A stretch of DNA of 32,853 nucleotides, from positions 1-32,853 of the forward strand of contig JAFGLS010000078.1 in assembly GCA_016927935.1 (NCBI GenBank), read 5' to 3'. A program made the translations under genes and the position numbers. This stretch comes from Syntrophaceae bacterium (GTDB lineage: Bacteria > Desulfobacterota > Syntrophia > Syntrophales > Smithellaceae). The notes beneath the pieces were generated by a model. It was not told where the DNA came from. It searched no databases and saw only the letters and a program-made list of their open reading frames with translations. Position 1 is the first letter of the stretch, and every line of letters starts with the position of its first letter. Shown here piece by piece: positions 7,024-15,024 of this stretch.

Positions 7024-7791
7024 ATGACTACCGGAAACACAAAAAATTTTGAATTAAAAATCGGGAAAACAGGATTATTTGTTGTTGTCATAGGAATGGC
7101 AGTCCTGTTATGCGCGGCTTTTTTGTTTGGCGTGGATATGGGCCAGAACATGGATACTTATCCGGAAAAAATCGCTTCACTTCCGCAGAGAGCGCTGGCG
7201 CTGGTCTGGCGCCCATCTAAAATAAGGATGGCGCAACAAAACGCACCCGGCAAGATTGCCGCCGCTAACCAAGCGGTTTTGAAATCACCCTCTGCTGCGG
7301 AAGAAGACAGCATTGATTATACTTATCATGAAACACTGACCAGCAAAAAGGGATTGGAGAAGGCTGATACATTCAAAGAAAAACCACATGTAGCTGCCGC
7401 TCCGAAGAGCGAGGAAGATGAGCAGAAGGGTAAATTTCATATCGAAACGAAACCTCAACCTGTATCAGAAAAAGAACCTGTCCAGGAGAAGGAAGGGCCC
7501 AAAGACGAAACGGGCGCTCAGGAAAATCCTGCTAATTACAAATTCATCGTGCAGGTAGCCTCCATGAAGGATAAAGCTAAGGCCTATCAGATGAACAAGA
7601 AAGTGGCCTCTCTGGGTTTTCAGTCAAAAGTAATTAAAATTGAGTTGAGGAGGAAGGGTGTCATGTTTCGGGTTATTGCTTCTGATTTGAATGATAAGGA
7701 GCAGGCCCAACAGGCAGCAAAAAAAATTTCAGCAAAAACAGGAACAAATTGCATTGTTAAAAAAATTAAAAATAAGACAAGCAAAAACTGA
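7024..7791 (+). CDS. Membrane-anchored SPOR-domain protein (255 aa)
   Basis: One N-terminal transmembrane segment (about residues 17-36, GLFVVVIGMAVLLCAAFLFG) is followed by a long, charged, low-complexity periplasmic linker (about 60-170) rich in Lys, Glu and Pro. A C-terminal SPOR domain (about 171-250) starts YKFIVQVASMKDKAKAYQMN. SPOR domains bind denuded septal peptidoglycan, and proteins with this layout (FtsN/DedD style) act at division sites; a role here is inference from architecture. The start is ATG 7024 with AGGAAG (7015-7020) before it. A longer frame from GTG 6997 would begin inside a repeat. It follows argS, separated by two repeat copies. Confidence 0.85.
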   Translation: MTTGNTKNFELKIGKTGLFVVVIGMAVLLCAAFLFGVDMGQNMDTYPEKIASLPQRALALVWRPSKIRMAQQNAPGKIAAANQAVLKSPSAAEEDSIDYTYHETLTSKKGLEKADTFKEKPHVAAAPKSEEDEQKGKFHIETKPQPVSEKEPVQEKEGPKDETGAQENPANYKFIVQVASMKDKAKAYQMNKKVASLGFQSKVIKIELRRKGVMFRVIASDLNDKEQAQQAAKKISAKTGTNCIVKKIKNKTSKN

Positions 7792-7800
7792 AAAATATAA

Positions 7801-7980
7801 ATGAGACCCAAATTTTAATGAAACTCAGATATTACAAACACAGTGCAGTAATATCTGTAAGTTGTAATGAGTCCCAAATTTAAGAAGCAAAGCGCACTGA
7901 AATTTGTTGGACGAATTATCCAATCCCAATATTCATGGATTGGAAATTACCCCGCGTGCGAAGCTTAGCGGGGCAATATA
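7801..7980 (+). repeat. GAGAC double-hairpin repeat, copy d (composite)
   Basis: A broken first unit (ATGAGACCCAAATTTTAATG, 7801-7820) is followed by a CAGATATTAC...GTAATATCTG hairpin. A fuller unit starts at 7866 (AATGAGTCCCAAATTTAAG). Its second hairpin has the stem CCAATCC/GGATTGG, different from copies b and c but still complementary. A further CCCCGC...GCGGGG stem follows. It fills the gap between the SPOR gene and ffh. Confidence 0.75.
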
Positions 7981-8013
7981 AAAATCACGCCATAAGCGGT
8001 GGGTCTAATTCCC

Positions 8014-8060
8014 CGCCCCTTGGGGCGTAGTTACCTTGGATACACCGCTGCTTGCGGCGG
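8014..8060 (+). repeat. CTTG-loop double-hairpin element before ffh
   Basis: CGCCC-CTTG-GGGCG (8014-8027) and CCGCTG-CTTG-CGGCGG (8045-8060) are separated by TAGTTACCTTGGATACA and followed by GTTGTTCATTTGGCCG. Spacer and flank resemble the argS element (GGTTACCT..GATACC.., GGTTCATTTTGACCG). The stems differ in sequence but keep pairing and the CTTG loop. The ATG of ffh lies 27 bases downstream. Confidence 0.65.
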
Positions 8061-8086
8061 GGGGTTGTTCATTTGGCCGTTTGATT

Positions 8087-9418
8087 ATGTTTGAAAATCT
8101 CTCTGAAAAACTGGAAAATATCTTTAGAAAACTGAAGGGAAGGGGAATTCTGACCGAAGAAAATGTCAATGCCTCGCTTAAAGAAATCCGCATGGCTTTA
8201 CTGGAAGCCGATGTTAATTTCAAGGTGGCCAAAGATTTTATTGAAGATATCCGTGTCCGGGCGATCGGCAAAGATGTTCTCGAAAGCATTACACCTGGCC
8301 AGCAAATAGTCAAAATCGTTCATGACCGCCTTGTGGAACTGATGGGAGGAGTAAGCTCCAATATCAAATTCGGAGCCAGAGTGCCCTCGGTAATTATGCT
8401 TATCGGTCTCCAGGGCTGCGGCAAAACCACGACTGCGGCAAAATTGGCTCTTTTGCTGTCCAGGGAACACCGTAAAGTATGTCTTGTATCGGCGGATGTT
8501 TACCGTCCCGCCGCCATACGGCAGTTGTCTTTGCTGTCCCAACAGATAAACGCTGGCTTCTTTGATGCCAACGACATGAAAGATCCTGTGGAAATCTGTT
8601 TTCAGGCCGTGGATGAAGCCAAAAGAAAAGGCTATGATGTCCTCGTCATTGATACCGCGGGCAGACTGCATATTGATAATCCTTTGATGGAAGAACTCCA
8701 GAAGATAAAAAACAGAGTGAACCCGGCAGAAATTATTTATGTTGCCGATGCCATGACCGGACAGGATGCCGTCAATGTTGGCGCCAGATTCAACGAGCTT
8801 ATCGGTATTGACGGCGTCATTATGACAAAAATGGACGGCGATGCCCGAGGCGGCAGCGCTCTGTCTCTGAAATCGGTTATCGGAAAGCCCATAAAATTTG
8901 TCGGCGTTGGAGAAAAAATAGACAAGCTGGAAGTATTTCATCCAGAGAGAATTGCCTCGCGGATCCTGGGCATGGGCGATATCCTCACCCTTGTGGAAAA
9001 AACACAGGCCAGCATGGACAGGAAAGAAGCGCTGGAACTGGAAAAGAAGATCAGGAAAAATGAATTTACCCTGGAGGATTTCCGCAATCAGCTGGCACAA
9101 ATAAAAAAAATGGGGTCAATAAAAGATATTCTGGGAATGATTCCGGGACTGGGAAAAATGAAGGCTCTTAAAGATTTGGAGCCTGATGATAAGCAATTGG
9201 TTAAAATTACGGCAATCATTGATTCCATGACCAGGAAGGAACGTTACAACCACCTGATTATTGACGGAAGACGGCGAAAAAGAATAGCTCTGGGCAGCGG
9301 AACTTCCGTTCAGGATGTAAACCTTTTGTTGAAGAACTACGCGGAAATCAGAAAAATGATGAAAAAATTCAATAAAAAAGACGGGATAAAATCTATGATG
9401 AGGAATTTCCCCTTTTAA
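8087..9418 (+). CDS. ffh: Signal recognition particle protein Ffh (443 aa)
   Basis: GTPase of the signal recognition particle, which binds signal sequences and SRP RNA and delivers ribosomes to FtsY at the membrane. The N domain (1-85) starts MFENLSEKLENIFRKL. The G domain has the P-loop GLQGCGKTTT (107-116), DTAGR (189-193) and TKMDG (247-251). The methionine-rich M domain (from about 320) contains MIPGLGKMKAL, SMTRKERYN and the RNA-binding GRRRKRIALGSG, ending MMRNFPF. ATG 8087 matches the family start; the frame upstream to 8036 runs through hairpin repeat DNA. No strong ribosome site is visible. It leads the rpsP-yraN series, as in many bacteria. Confidence 0.97.
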   Translation: MFENLSEKLENIFRKLKGRGILTEENVNASLKEIRMALLEADVNFKVAKDFIEDIRVRAIGKDVLESITPGQQIVKIVHDRLVELMGGVSSNIKFGARVPSVIMLIGLQGCGKTTTAAKLALLLSREHRKVCLVSADVYRPAAIRQLSLLSQQINAGFFDANDMKDPVEICFQAVDEAKRKGYDVLVIDTAGRLHIDNPLMEELQKIKNRVNPAEIIYVADAMTGQDAVNVGARFNELIGIDGVIMTKMDGDARGGSALSLKSVIGKPIKFVGVGEKIDKLEVFHPERIASRILGMGDILTLVEKTQASMDRKEALELEKKIRKNEFTLEDFRNQLAQIKKMGSIKDILGMIPGLGKMKALKDLEPDDKQLVKITAIIDSMTRKERYNHLIIDGRRRKRIALGSGTSVQDVNLLLKNYAEIRKMMKKFNKKDGIKSMMRNFPF

Positions 9419-9488
9419 AAACCGTAAGACTGTGGTAGAAGCAAAATAAAAATTTATTACATTAAGGAGGAGGTAATATTAAAAATCG

Positions 9489-9743
9489 ATGAGTGTCAAA
9501 ATTAGACTGACTCGAAAGGGTACTAGAAGCAAACCCTATTATCGCATTGTGGCAGCTGATACCGATTTTCCACGCGACGGCAGATTTTTGGAAATATTGG
9601 GAACCTATGATCCCAAGAAAAATCCGGCGGAAGTTACAGTCAAGGCAGAACGAATTCGTAAATGGTTGAACAAGGGTGCCAAAGCTACCCTGACAGTAGC
9701 TAATTTGCTGAAGACAAAGGGTATAGAAGCTAAAGTCAAATAA
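9489..9743 (+). CDS. rpsP: 30S ribosomal protein S16 (84 aa)
   Basis: Structural protein of the small ribosomal subunit. It begins MSVKIRLTRKGTRSKPYYRI and contains FLEILGTYDPKKNP, both diagnostic for bS16, and is of normal length. AAGGAGGAGG (9464-9473) is strong but ends 15 bases before ATG 9489, longer than usual. TAA at 9480-9482 blocks any earlier in-frame start. It opens the standard ribosome-maturation cluster with khpA, rimM and trmD. Confidence 0.97.
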   Translation: MSVKIRLTRKGTRSKPYYRIVAADTDFPRDGRFLEILGTYDPKKNPAEVTVKAERIRKWLNKGAKATLTVANLLKTKGIEAKVK

Positions 9744-9828
9744 AACTTTTTAGTTTTTTAAAATGGTCACAATTTGTTTAATAAGCGATCTGTTAATGAA
9801 TTGATTAAACTCAGTGGAGGTTATGACG

Positions 9829-10059
9829 ATGAAGGAATTGATCAAATATATATCTCAGGCTTTGGTGGATTTTCCGGATAAGGTTGAAGTAACTGAAATT
9901 GTCGGTGAACAAACATCTGTTATTGAGCTGCGCGTAGCCAAGGAGGATTTGGGCAAGGTAATCGGCAAGCAGGGCAGAACGGCCAAGGCCATCCGGATGA
10001 TTTTAAGCGCGGCTTCGGCTAAGGCTCATAAACGGGCTGTTTTAGAAATAATAGAATAG
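9829..10059 (+). CDS. khpA: KH-domain RNA-binding protein KhpA (76 aa)
   Basis: Small RNA-binding protein of the KhpA/YlqC family, with one KH domain carrying the GxxG loop in [12 protein letters not shown]. In other bacteria KhpA works with KhpB on many RNAs and affects division; that role here is inferred from family and place. GTGGAGG (9814-9820) supports ATG 9829 at eight bases. ATG 9823 and GTG 9814 are in frame but too close to, or inside, that site. It lies between rpsP and rimM, its usual position. Confidence 0.93.
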   Translation: MKELIKYISQALVDFPDKVEVTEIVGEQTSVIELRVAKEDLGKVIGKQGRTAKAIRMILSAASAKAHKRAVLEIIE

Positions 10060-10066
10060 GCAAAAA

Positions 10067-10567
10067 ATGGATCTCTTTGAGGCGGGGGAGATTGTAAAAA
10101 ACCGTGGTCTCCACGGATGTCTTAAAGTTTTGTCTTATCTGGAAGCCAAGAGTAATTTCTCCAAACCTGATTTTGTTTATATTGAAAATATCCGGGGGCA
10201 AAAAAATCCTTTCCGCCTGAAAAAAATCGAGAAATCAGGCAAGGCATTTTTTATTGAACTGGAAGAAATAAAGGATGCGGATTCGGCGAAAGATCTTGTC
10301 GGGTGCAAGATTTATTGGCCGAAAGACACACTGAAAAAACTCTCCCCTGGAGAATATTATTTCCACGATATCATCGGTCTCGATGTATTCAGCGAAGACG
10401 GCAGTTACATAGGCAAAATCAAGTCTGTTTTTCCCACGGGAAGCAATGATGTTTATGTCTGCGAAGGAAAAAACAAGGAAATACTTCTTCCCGCAATCTC
10501 CGATGTAATCAAGAAGATAGATGTTGATCAACGGGTTATGACCGTAAAGATACCGGACGGATTGTAA
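10067..10567 (+). CDS. rimM: 16S rRNA processing protein RimM (166 aa)
   Basis: Assembly factor that binds S19 on the head of the 30S subunit. The N-terminal RimM domain ([20 protein letters not shown]) is followed by a PRC-barrel domain ([20 protein letters not shown] to about 166, ending with a TVKIPDGL-type tail). It starts seven bases after khpA, so the two are probably co-transcribed. Its TAA is the first triplet of the inverted-repeat element that separates it from trmD. Confidence 0.95.
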   Translation: MDLFEAGEIVKNRGLHGCLKVLSYLEAKSNFSKPDFVYIENIRGQKNPFRLKKIEKSGKAFFIELEEIKDADSAKDLVGCKIYWPKDTLKKLSPGEYYFHDIIGLDVFSEDGSYIGKIKSVFPTGSNDVYVCEGKNKEILLPAISDVIKKIDVDQRVMTVKIPDGL

Positions 10568-10728
10568 ACCCCGTTAGAAAGTCTTCGACTTTCCAACGGG
10601 CAGGCTCTCACGGGACATTAAACCCCGTGTTCGTTAAAAAAATGAAGAACCATAATACCCGCTTTCAAGCACCGATAGAAGCGATGCTTAGCACGGGGCA
10701 AGCAGCGGGGCTTTCTAACGGGGTAAAA
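10565..10728. repeat. Inverted-repeat (MITE-like) element 1, rimM-trmD
   Basis: The element is about 164 bases with terminal inverted repeats ACCCCGTTAGAAAG (10568-10581) and CTTTCTAACGGGGT (10711-10724). The left end folds on itself (CCCGTT, GAAAGT, ACTTTC, AACGGG). An internal CCCCGTG/CACGGGG pair could make a nested stem. It begins at the rimM TAA and ends just before the trmD start. A second copy sits at 12482-12612. Confidence 0.8.
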
Positions 10729-11469
10729 GTGATAAGTTTTGATATCCTCTCCATTTTTCCAGAAATGTTTTCATCACCTCTCCATTTCAGCCTGTTAAAG
10801 AAAGCTCAGGAAAAAGGCATCATCAATATCTCCCTGCACGACATACGCAACTGGGCTGATGACAAACATAAGATGACCGATGACGCGCCTTACGGCGGAG
10901 GCTGCGGCATGGTGATGAAATTAGAACCGGTGGAAAAAGCGCTATCGGCAATCAGAAAAAAAAACAGGGAGGATTCCACCGTAATTTTGATGACTCCCCA
11001 GGGAGAGGTTTTTAATCAGAAAATCGCGGCGGAAATCTCCGAAAAAAAGAGGGTAATTATTATTTGCGGCCGCTACGAAGGAATTGACGAAAGAATCAGG
11101 GAACATCTTGTGGACAGAGAGATTTCCATCGGTGATTATATTTTAACCGGCGGAGAACTTGCCGCAATGGTTTTAATTGACGCCGTTTCGCGCTTGCTTC
11201 CCGGTTTCCTGGGCAATCCTGAATCAAAAATCGGTGAATCTTTTTCCCGGAATATTTTGGAATATCCCCAGTACACAAGACCGGCAAATTACAAAGGCTG
11301 GAAAGTTCCCGATGTTCTATTATCGGGAAATCATGCCAAGATTGAGCTCTGGCGCAAAACAGAGTCCTTCAGAAGAACTTATAAAAAAAGGCCGGATTTA
11401 CTCAAAAAATTAAAACTTTCGGCGGAAGATAAAAAAATTCTCGATAAAATTAAGAAGGGACAGATATAA
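10729..11469 (+). CDS. trmD: tRNA (guanine-N1)-methyltransferase TrmD (246 aa)
   Basis: SPOUT enzyme that makes m1G37 in tRNAs to prevent frameshifting. Diagnostic segments are [11 protein letters not shown] at the N-terminus, [17 protein letters not shown], the trefoil-knot stretch [20 protein letters not shown], and the C-terminal domain [14 protein letters not shown]. The frame is open from 10627, but those extra residues come from the repeat element and are not found in the family. GTG 10729 gives [10 protein letters not shown], the expected start, with GGGG from the right end of the element just upstream. The repeat therefore appears to supply the translation start region. Confidence 0.95.
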   Translation: MISFDILSIFPEMFSSPLHFSLLKKAQEKGIINISLHDIRNWADDKHKMTDDAPYGGGCGMVMKLEPVEKALSAIRKKNREDSTVILMTPQGEVFNQKIAAEISEKKRVIIICGRYEGIDERIREHLVDREISIGDYILTGGELAAMVLIDAVSRLLPGFLGNPESKIGESFSRNILEYPQYTRPANYKGWKVPDVLLSGNHAKIELWRKTESFRRTYKKRPDLLKKLKLSAEDKKILDKIKKGQI

Positions 11470-11551
11470 ATTCTTGATTTTGAGAAATTTATAATGTATT
11501 GGTTTGCGCCGAATTAATCAGGATAATTTCATCCTCAACAGGAAAGCTTGA

Positions 11552-12103
11552 ATGCTTTATTTAGCTCTTTTACATTATCCGGTATATAATAAAAAAGGCG
11601 AGGTAGTAACTACAGCAATCGCCAATATGGATATTCACGATATCGCCAGGATAGCAAAAACATATGCGGCAAATGCTTTTTACATTGTAAATCCCGTAGA
11701 GGGGCAACGCAGTCTGGCGCGAGAAATCGTCGGTCACTGGCGTAATGGCTACGGCGCCGATTACAATAAATTCCGAAAGCATGCTTTTGAATTGATAAAT
11801 ATCAAAGCAAGTCTCAAAGAAGTTGTTGAAGATATCACCCGGCAAACGGGTGTCATGCCCAAAAGCATCGTTACCGGAGCAAATTTTTCCGGAGAAGTTT
11901 TAAAATTTTCTGATTTGAGAAAAATGTTAAAAACCGGTGATATTCCGTATCTTCTTATTTTCGGCACCGGATCCGGAATAGCCGATGAACTTATAAATTC
12001 TTGTGATTTCCAACTGGAACAGATAAAAGGTGTCTCCGGTTATAATCATCTGGCTGTGCGGTCGGCTGTGGCTATTATAATGGATAAGATCATGGGTGTT
12101 TAA
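11552..12103 (+). CDS. SPOUT-type RNA methyltransferase, PF09936 family (183 aa)
   Basis: The protein matches the SAM-dependent RNA methyltransferase family found next to trmD in Desulfobacterota, Thermotogae and Aquificae. It begins MLYLALLHYPVYNKKGEVV, has AIANMDIHDIARIAKTY, and ends with the knot-like segment LLIFGTGSGIADELI and VSGYNHLAVRSAVAIIMDK. The family is assigned to the SPOUT fold by structure; its RNA target is not established to my knowledge. AGGAAAG (11540-11546) precedes ATG 11552. Placement between trmD and rplS puts two SPOUT methyltransferases side by side. Confidence 0.88.
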   Translation: MLYLALLHYPVYNKKGEVVTTAIANMDIHDIARIAKTYAANAFYIVNPVEGQRSLAREIVGHWRNGYGADYNKFRKHAFELINIKASLKEVVEDITRQTGVMPKSIVTGANFSGEVLKFSDLRKMLKTGDIPYLLIFGTGSGIADELINSCDFQLEQIKGVSGYNHLAVRSAVAIIMDKIMGV

Positions 12104-12136
12104 TTATTTGCAAAAGCAATCATTGCAGGAGGAAAT

Positions 12137-12484
12137 ATGGATATTTTGGAAATGATAGAAAAGGATCAAACGCGAGGCGATATTCCCAGTTTTAAAACCG
12201 GTGACACTGTAAAAGTTCACGTGAGAATTATTGAAGGCCAGAAACAAAGAATTCAGGCCTTTGAAGGAGTTGTAATTCGCAAAAGAAAAGGTCACAGCCG
12301 TGCAAATTTTACAGTTAGAAAAATTTCCTACGGGGTCGGTGTGGAAAGAACATTCCCTCTGCATTCCCCTATAATTGATCAGATTGAAGTAATCAGCAAG
12401 GGCAGGGTACGCAGATCACGCCTCTATTATTTAAGAAATTTGAGAGGCAAAAAAGCAAAGATTAAAGACGCGGAAAAACAGTAA
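12137..12484 (+). CDS. rplS: 50S ribosomal protein L19 (115 aa)
   Basis: Large-subunit protein at the 30S-50S interface. It contains [40 protein letters not shown] and [13 protein letters not shown], all characteristic of bL19, and is full length. AGGAGG sits seven bases before ATG 12137. The stop TAA (12482-12484) is also the left edge of the second inverted-repeat element. Confidence 0.97.
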   Translation: MDILEMIEKDQTRGDIPSFKTGDTVKVHVRIIEGQKQRIQAFEGVVIRKRKGHSRANFTVRKISYGVGVERTFPLHSPIIDQIEVISKGRVRRSRLYYLRNLRGKKAKIKDAEKQ

Positions 12485-12612
12485 ACCCCGTTAGAAAGTC
12501 TTCAACTTTCCAACGGGCAGGCTTTTACGGCGCATTAAATCCAGTGTTTGCTGAAAAAAGAATAACCATCATCCGCGCTGCAGGTAGCGAGGATTTCTAA
12601 CGGGGTAAAAAT
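12482..12612. repeat. Inverted-repeat (MITE-like) element 2, rplS-rnhB
   Basis: This 131-base relative of the 10565 element has left end AAACCCCGTTAGAAAG and right end TTTCTAACGGGGTAAAA. The first 35 bases are nearly identical to copy 1, while the middle is shorter and diverged (GCATTAAATCCAGTG against ACATTAAACCCCGTG). It also begins exactly at a TAA stop codon. No reading frame is carried. Confidence 0.8.
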
Positions 12613-12637
12613 TTTAATAGAGAACTTTGCTTTTTCA

Positions 12638-13255
12638 ATGGATACATTTGAAAATATTGCCCGCAAGGAAGGATATCAGCTTATTGCCGGTGTTGATGAA
12701 GCAGGCAGGGGACCACTAGCGGGGCCTGTTGTCGCGGCGGCCGTAATCTTGCCTCCCGATTATGTAAATTCCCAAATAAACGATTCCAAGAAGCTCTCTT
12801 CAGCCAAAAGAGAAAAGTTGTACGAAATAATTGAAAAAGATTCCCTGGCTATCGGCATGAGAGTTGTGGATGCGGATATAATTGATAATGTAAATATTTT
12901 GCAGGCTTCCCTGAAGGCTATGCGCGACGCGGTTCTCGAACTATCAGTATCTCCGGATTTTCTTTTGGTGGATGGTTTGCATTGCATTCCCATAATAACC
13001 CCGCAAAGACCTCTCGTTAAAGGAGATAGTCTGAGCGTCTCCATTGCCGCGGCGTCAATAATTGCCAAAGTATCCCGTGACCGGATTATGGAAATGTACC
13101 ATCGCCAGTATCCTCAATATAATTTTCAGAAAAATAAAGGGTACGGGACAAGGGAACATATTAACGCCATAAGGCGATTCGGTGTTTGTAAAATCCATCG
13201 CAAATCATTTCATGTTAAGAATCTGAATCAGTCTTCTTTTGATTTCTCCATTTAA
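12638..13255 (+). CDS. rnhB: Ribonuclease HII (205 aa)
   Basis: Endonuclease that cuts RNA in RNA-DNA hybrids and removes misincorporated ribonucleotides. The metal-binding acidic set is present: Asp20 and Glu21 in VDEAGRGPLAGPV, Asp112 in LLVDGLHC and Asp130 in VKGDSLSVS. SIAAASIIAKVSRDRIM and GYGTREHINAIRRFG complete the signature. The C-terminal SFHVKNLNQSSFDF contains the usual short tail. It is one base apart from yraN, and no clear ribosome site precedes ATG 12638. Upstream is the second inverted-repeat element. Confidence 0.96.
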   Translation: MDTFENIARKEGYQLIAGVDEAGRGPLAGPVVAAAVILPPDYVNSQINDSKKLSSAKREKLYEIIEKDSLAIGMRVVDADIIDNVNILQASLKAMRDAVLELSVSPDFLLVDGLHCIPIITPQRPLVKGDSLSVSIAAASIIAKVSRDRIMEMYHRQYPQYNFQKNKGYGTREHINAIRRFGVCKIHRKSFHVKNLNQSSFDFSI

Positions 13256-13256
13256 A

Positions 13257-13631
13257 ATGAAAAATCTGACAAAAATTATCACAGGGAAATACGGTGAAAA
13301 AATAGCGGTGTCTTTCCTTAAAAAAAGAGGCTATCACATCATAGAAACAAATTATCGCTGCGCTCTCGGTGAAATAGACATCGTTGCCCGGGAAAACGAG
13401 GAGCTTGTTTTTATTGAAGTTAAAACAAGAAAGTCCAACGAATTAGGATATCCGGAGCAGGCGGTGGGAATAAAAAAACAAAGAAAACTCTCGCAACTGG
13501 CGTTGTGCTATTTAGAGGGGAAAAAACTGACAAACGTCAAAGCACGGTTTGATGTGCTGGCCATAACCATGTCGGCTTCGGGAAATGAAATGAAACTGAT
13601 AAAAAACGCTTTTGATTTTATTGACGCCTGA
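13257..13631 (+). CDS. yraN: YraN/UPF0102 endonuclease-like protein (124 aa)
   Basis: Member of the UPF0102 family with a PD-(D/E)XK nuclease-like core. GKYGEKIAVSFLKKRGYHII is followed by ALGEIDIVARENEELVFIEVKTRK, where Glu, Asp, Glu and Lys form the putative catalytic set. RFDVLAITMS follows near the C-terminus. Its biological role is poorly defined. ATG 13257 is preferred: it is one base after rnhB and aligns with the family. The alternative TTG 13239 would overlap rnhB. The pairing with rnhB is common in bacteria. Confidence 0.92.
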   Translation: MKNLTKIITGKYGEKIAVSFLKKRGYHIIETNYRCALGEIDIVARENEELVFIEVKTRKSNELGYPEQAVGIKKQRKLSQLALCYLEGKKLTNVKARFDVLAITMSASGNEMKLIKNAFDFIDA

Positions 13632-13647
13632 GAAATTTACGGTCACT

Positions 13648-15024
13648 TCAAAAGTGAGTTAAAGCTCTCTTGCCAATAACGTAGATATTAAAGCCTATGG
13701 AATGACATTTTTTACGGTCAATAACGTTGCGTCCATCGAAAAGAAATGCCGGCTTGACCATTGAAATATATATTTTCCTGAAATCCAGTTTTCTGTACAA
13801 ATCCCAATCGGTGAGTATAACTAAAGCGTGGCAGCCTGCCGCTGCTTTGTAGGGATCTTCAATATATGATATTTTCCCTTTTACGCCGGAAAGATCAATC
13901 TCCGCATTATTCAGAGCGCGGGGGTCAGATATGTTAATTTCCGCATGTTCTGCCAGTAATTTTTGGGAAATGTAGATAGCCGGACTTTCCCTGGTGTCGC
14001 TGGTATTGGCCTTAAAAGCAAAGCCAAGAATGCATATTTTTTTACCGGCTAATGTGCCAAACATAGTATGAAGAATATTGGCGATAAAGCGCTCCTGCTG
14101 ATATTGGTTGATTTTAACTACGCTCTCCCAATAGGACGCGACTTCGCGCAAATTGTAGTAGTTGCATAAATAAACAAGATTCAGGATATCTTTTTTAAAA
14201 CAAGATCCGCCGAAACCTATGCCCGCGTTTAAAAATTTGTTGCCTATACGGCTGTCCATTCCCACCGCATTGGCCACTTCATTGATATCAGCGTCTGTCT
14301 TTTCACATAAAGCGGAAATGGAATTGATGGAAGATACCCGCTGGGCCAGGAAGGCATTGGCAACTAATTTGGATAATTCGCAACTCCAGATATTAGATGT
14401 CATAATTTTATTTAATGGAACCCACCGGGAATAAATTTCAATTAACCGGGCTCTTGCTTTTAGACCGCTTTTTGTCTCGCGGGAACCGATGAGAACACGG
14501 TCGGGATTTTCCAGATCGCTGACAGCCGTACCTTCAGCCAGAAATTCGGGATTGGAAAGAATTTCAAATTTAATTTTGCCCTTGGCGGAAGACAGGATTT
14601 TTTCCATTGCCAGAGCGGTTTTAACGGGCAAAGTGCTTTTTTCTATTACTATTTTTGATGATTGGGAGTACTTTAAAATCTGCCGGGCTGTCTTTTCCAC
14701 ATACTGTAAATCAGCCGCCATATCGGCTCCTGCACCGTAAGTTTTTGTCGGAGTGTTAACACTGACAAAAATTATGTCATTTTCTTTTATTTGATTTTTT
14801 ATATCTTTGCTGAAAAATAAGTTTTTGCCCCTGCACATTTTTATTATTTTATCAAGACCGGGCTCGTAAACAGGCAACTGTGAAGAATTCCAGGCATCTA
14901 TTCGTTCCTGATTAATGTCCACCACTGTGATTTTATAATCAGGACATTTATAAGCGATCATGGCCATGGAAGGGCCGCCAACATAACCGGCTCCGATGCA
15001 AAGTATTTTCTTCTTAAATTTCAT
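13648..15024 (-). CDS. UDP-glucose 6-dehydrogenase, eukaryote-like (458 aa)
   Basis: Oxidises UDP-glucose to UDP-glucuronate with NAD. The N-terminal Rossmann motif is GAGYVGGP (11-18) after [27 protein letters not shown] and [20 protein letters not shown] follow, and the catalytic Cys275 lies in [10 protein letters not shown]. The C-terminal domain has [13 protein letters not shown]. The length and the NTPTKTYG segment resemble the animal/plant-type enzyme (Cys276 in human) more than short bacterial Ugd. ATG 15024 overlaps the stop of the upstream decarboxylase as ATGA, with GGAAAG four bases before it. The alternative ATG 15036 sits directly on AGGAG and is less likely. The overlap implies translational coupling. 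Its 3' end faces yraN. Confidence 0.93.
   Translation of the reverse strand: MKFKKKILCIGAGYVGGPSMAMIAYKCPDYKITVVDINQERIDAWNSSQLPVYEPGLDKIIKMCRGKNLFFSKDIKNQIKENDIIFVSVNTPTKTYGAGADMAADLQYVEKTARQILKYSQSSKIVIEKSTLPVKTALAMEKILSSAKGKIKFEILSNPEFLAEGTAVSDLENPDRVLIGSRETKSGLKARARLIEIYSRWVPLNKIMTSNIWSCELSKLVANAFLAQRVSSINSISALCEKTDADINEVANAVGMDSRIGNKFLNAGIGFGGSCFKKDILNLVYLCNYYNLREVASYWESVVKINQYQQERFIANILHTMFGTLAGKKICILGFAFKANTSDTRESPAIYISQKLLAEHAEINISDPRALNNAEIDLSGVKGKISYIEDPYKAAAGCHALVILTDWDLYRKLDFRKIYISMVKPAFLFDGRNVIDRKKCHSIGFNIYVIGKRALTHF

Noticed and set aside
8036-8086. N-terminal extension of Ffh to 8036
   Set aside because: The extra codons lie within the CTTG-loop hairpin element, and the family starts at MFENLSEKL.
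8198-9100. Long minus-strand frame of 300 codons opposite ffh
   Set aside because: Shadow of the ffh coding sequence; no recognisable protein features and ffh is unmistakable.
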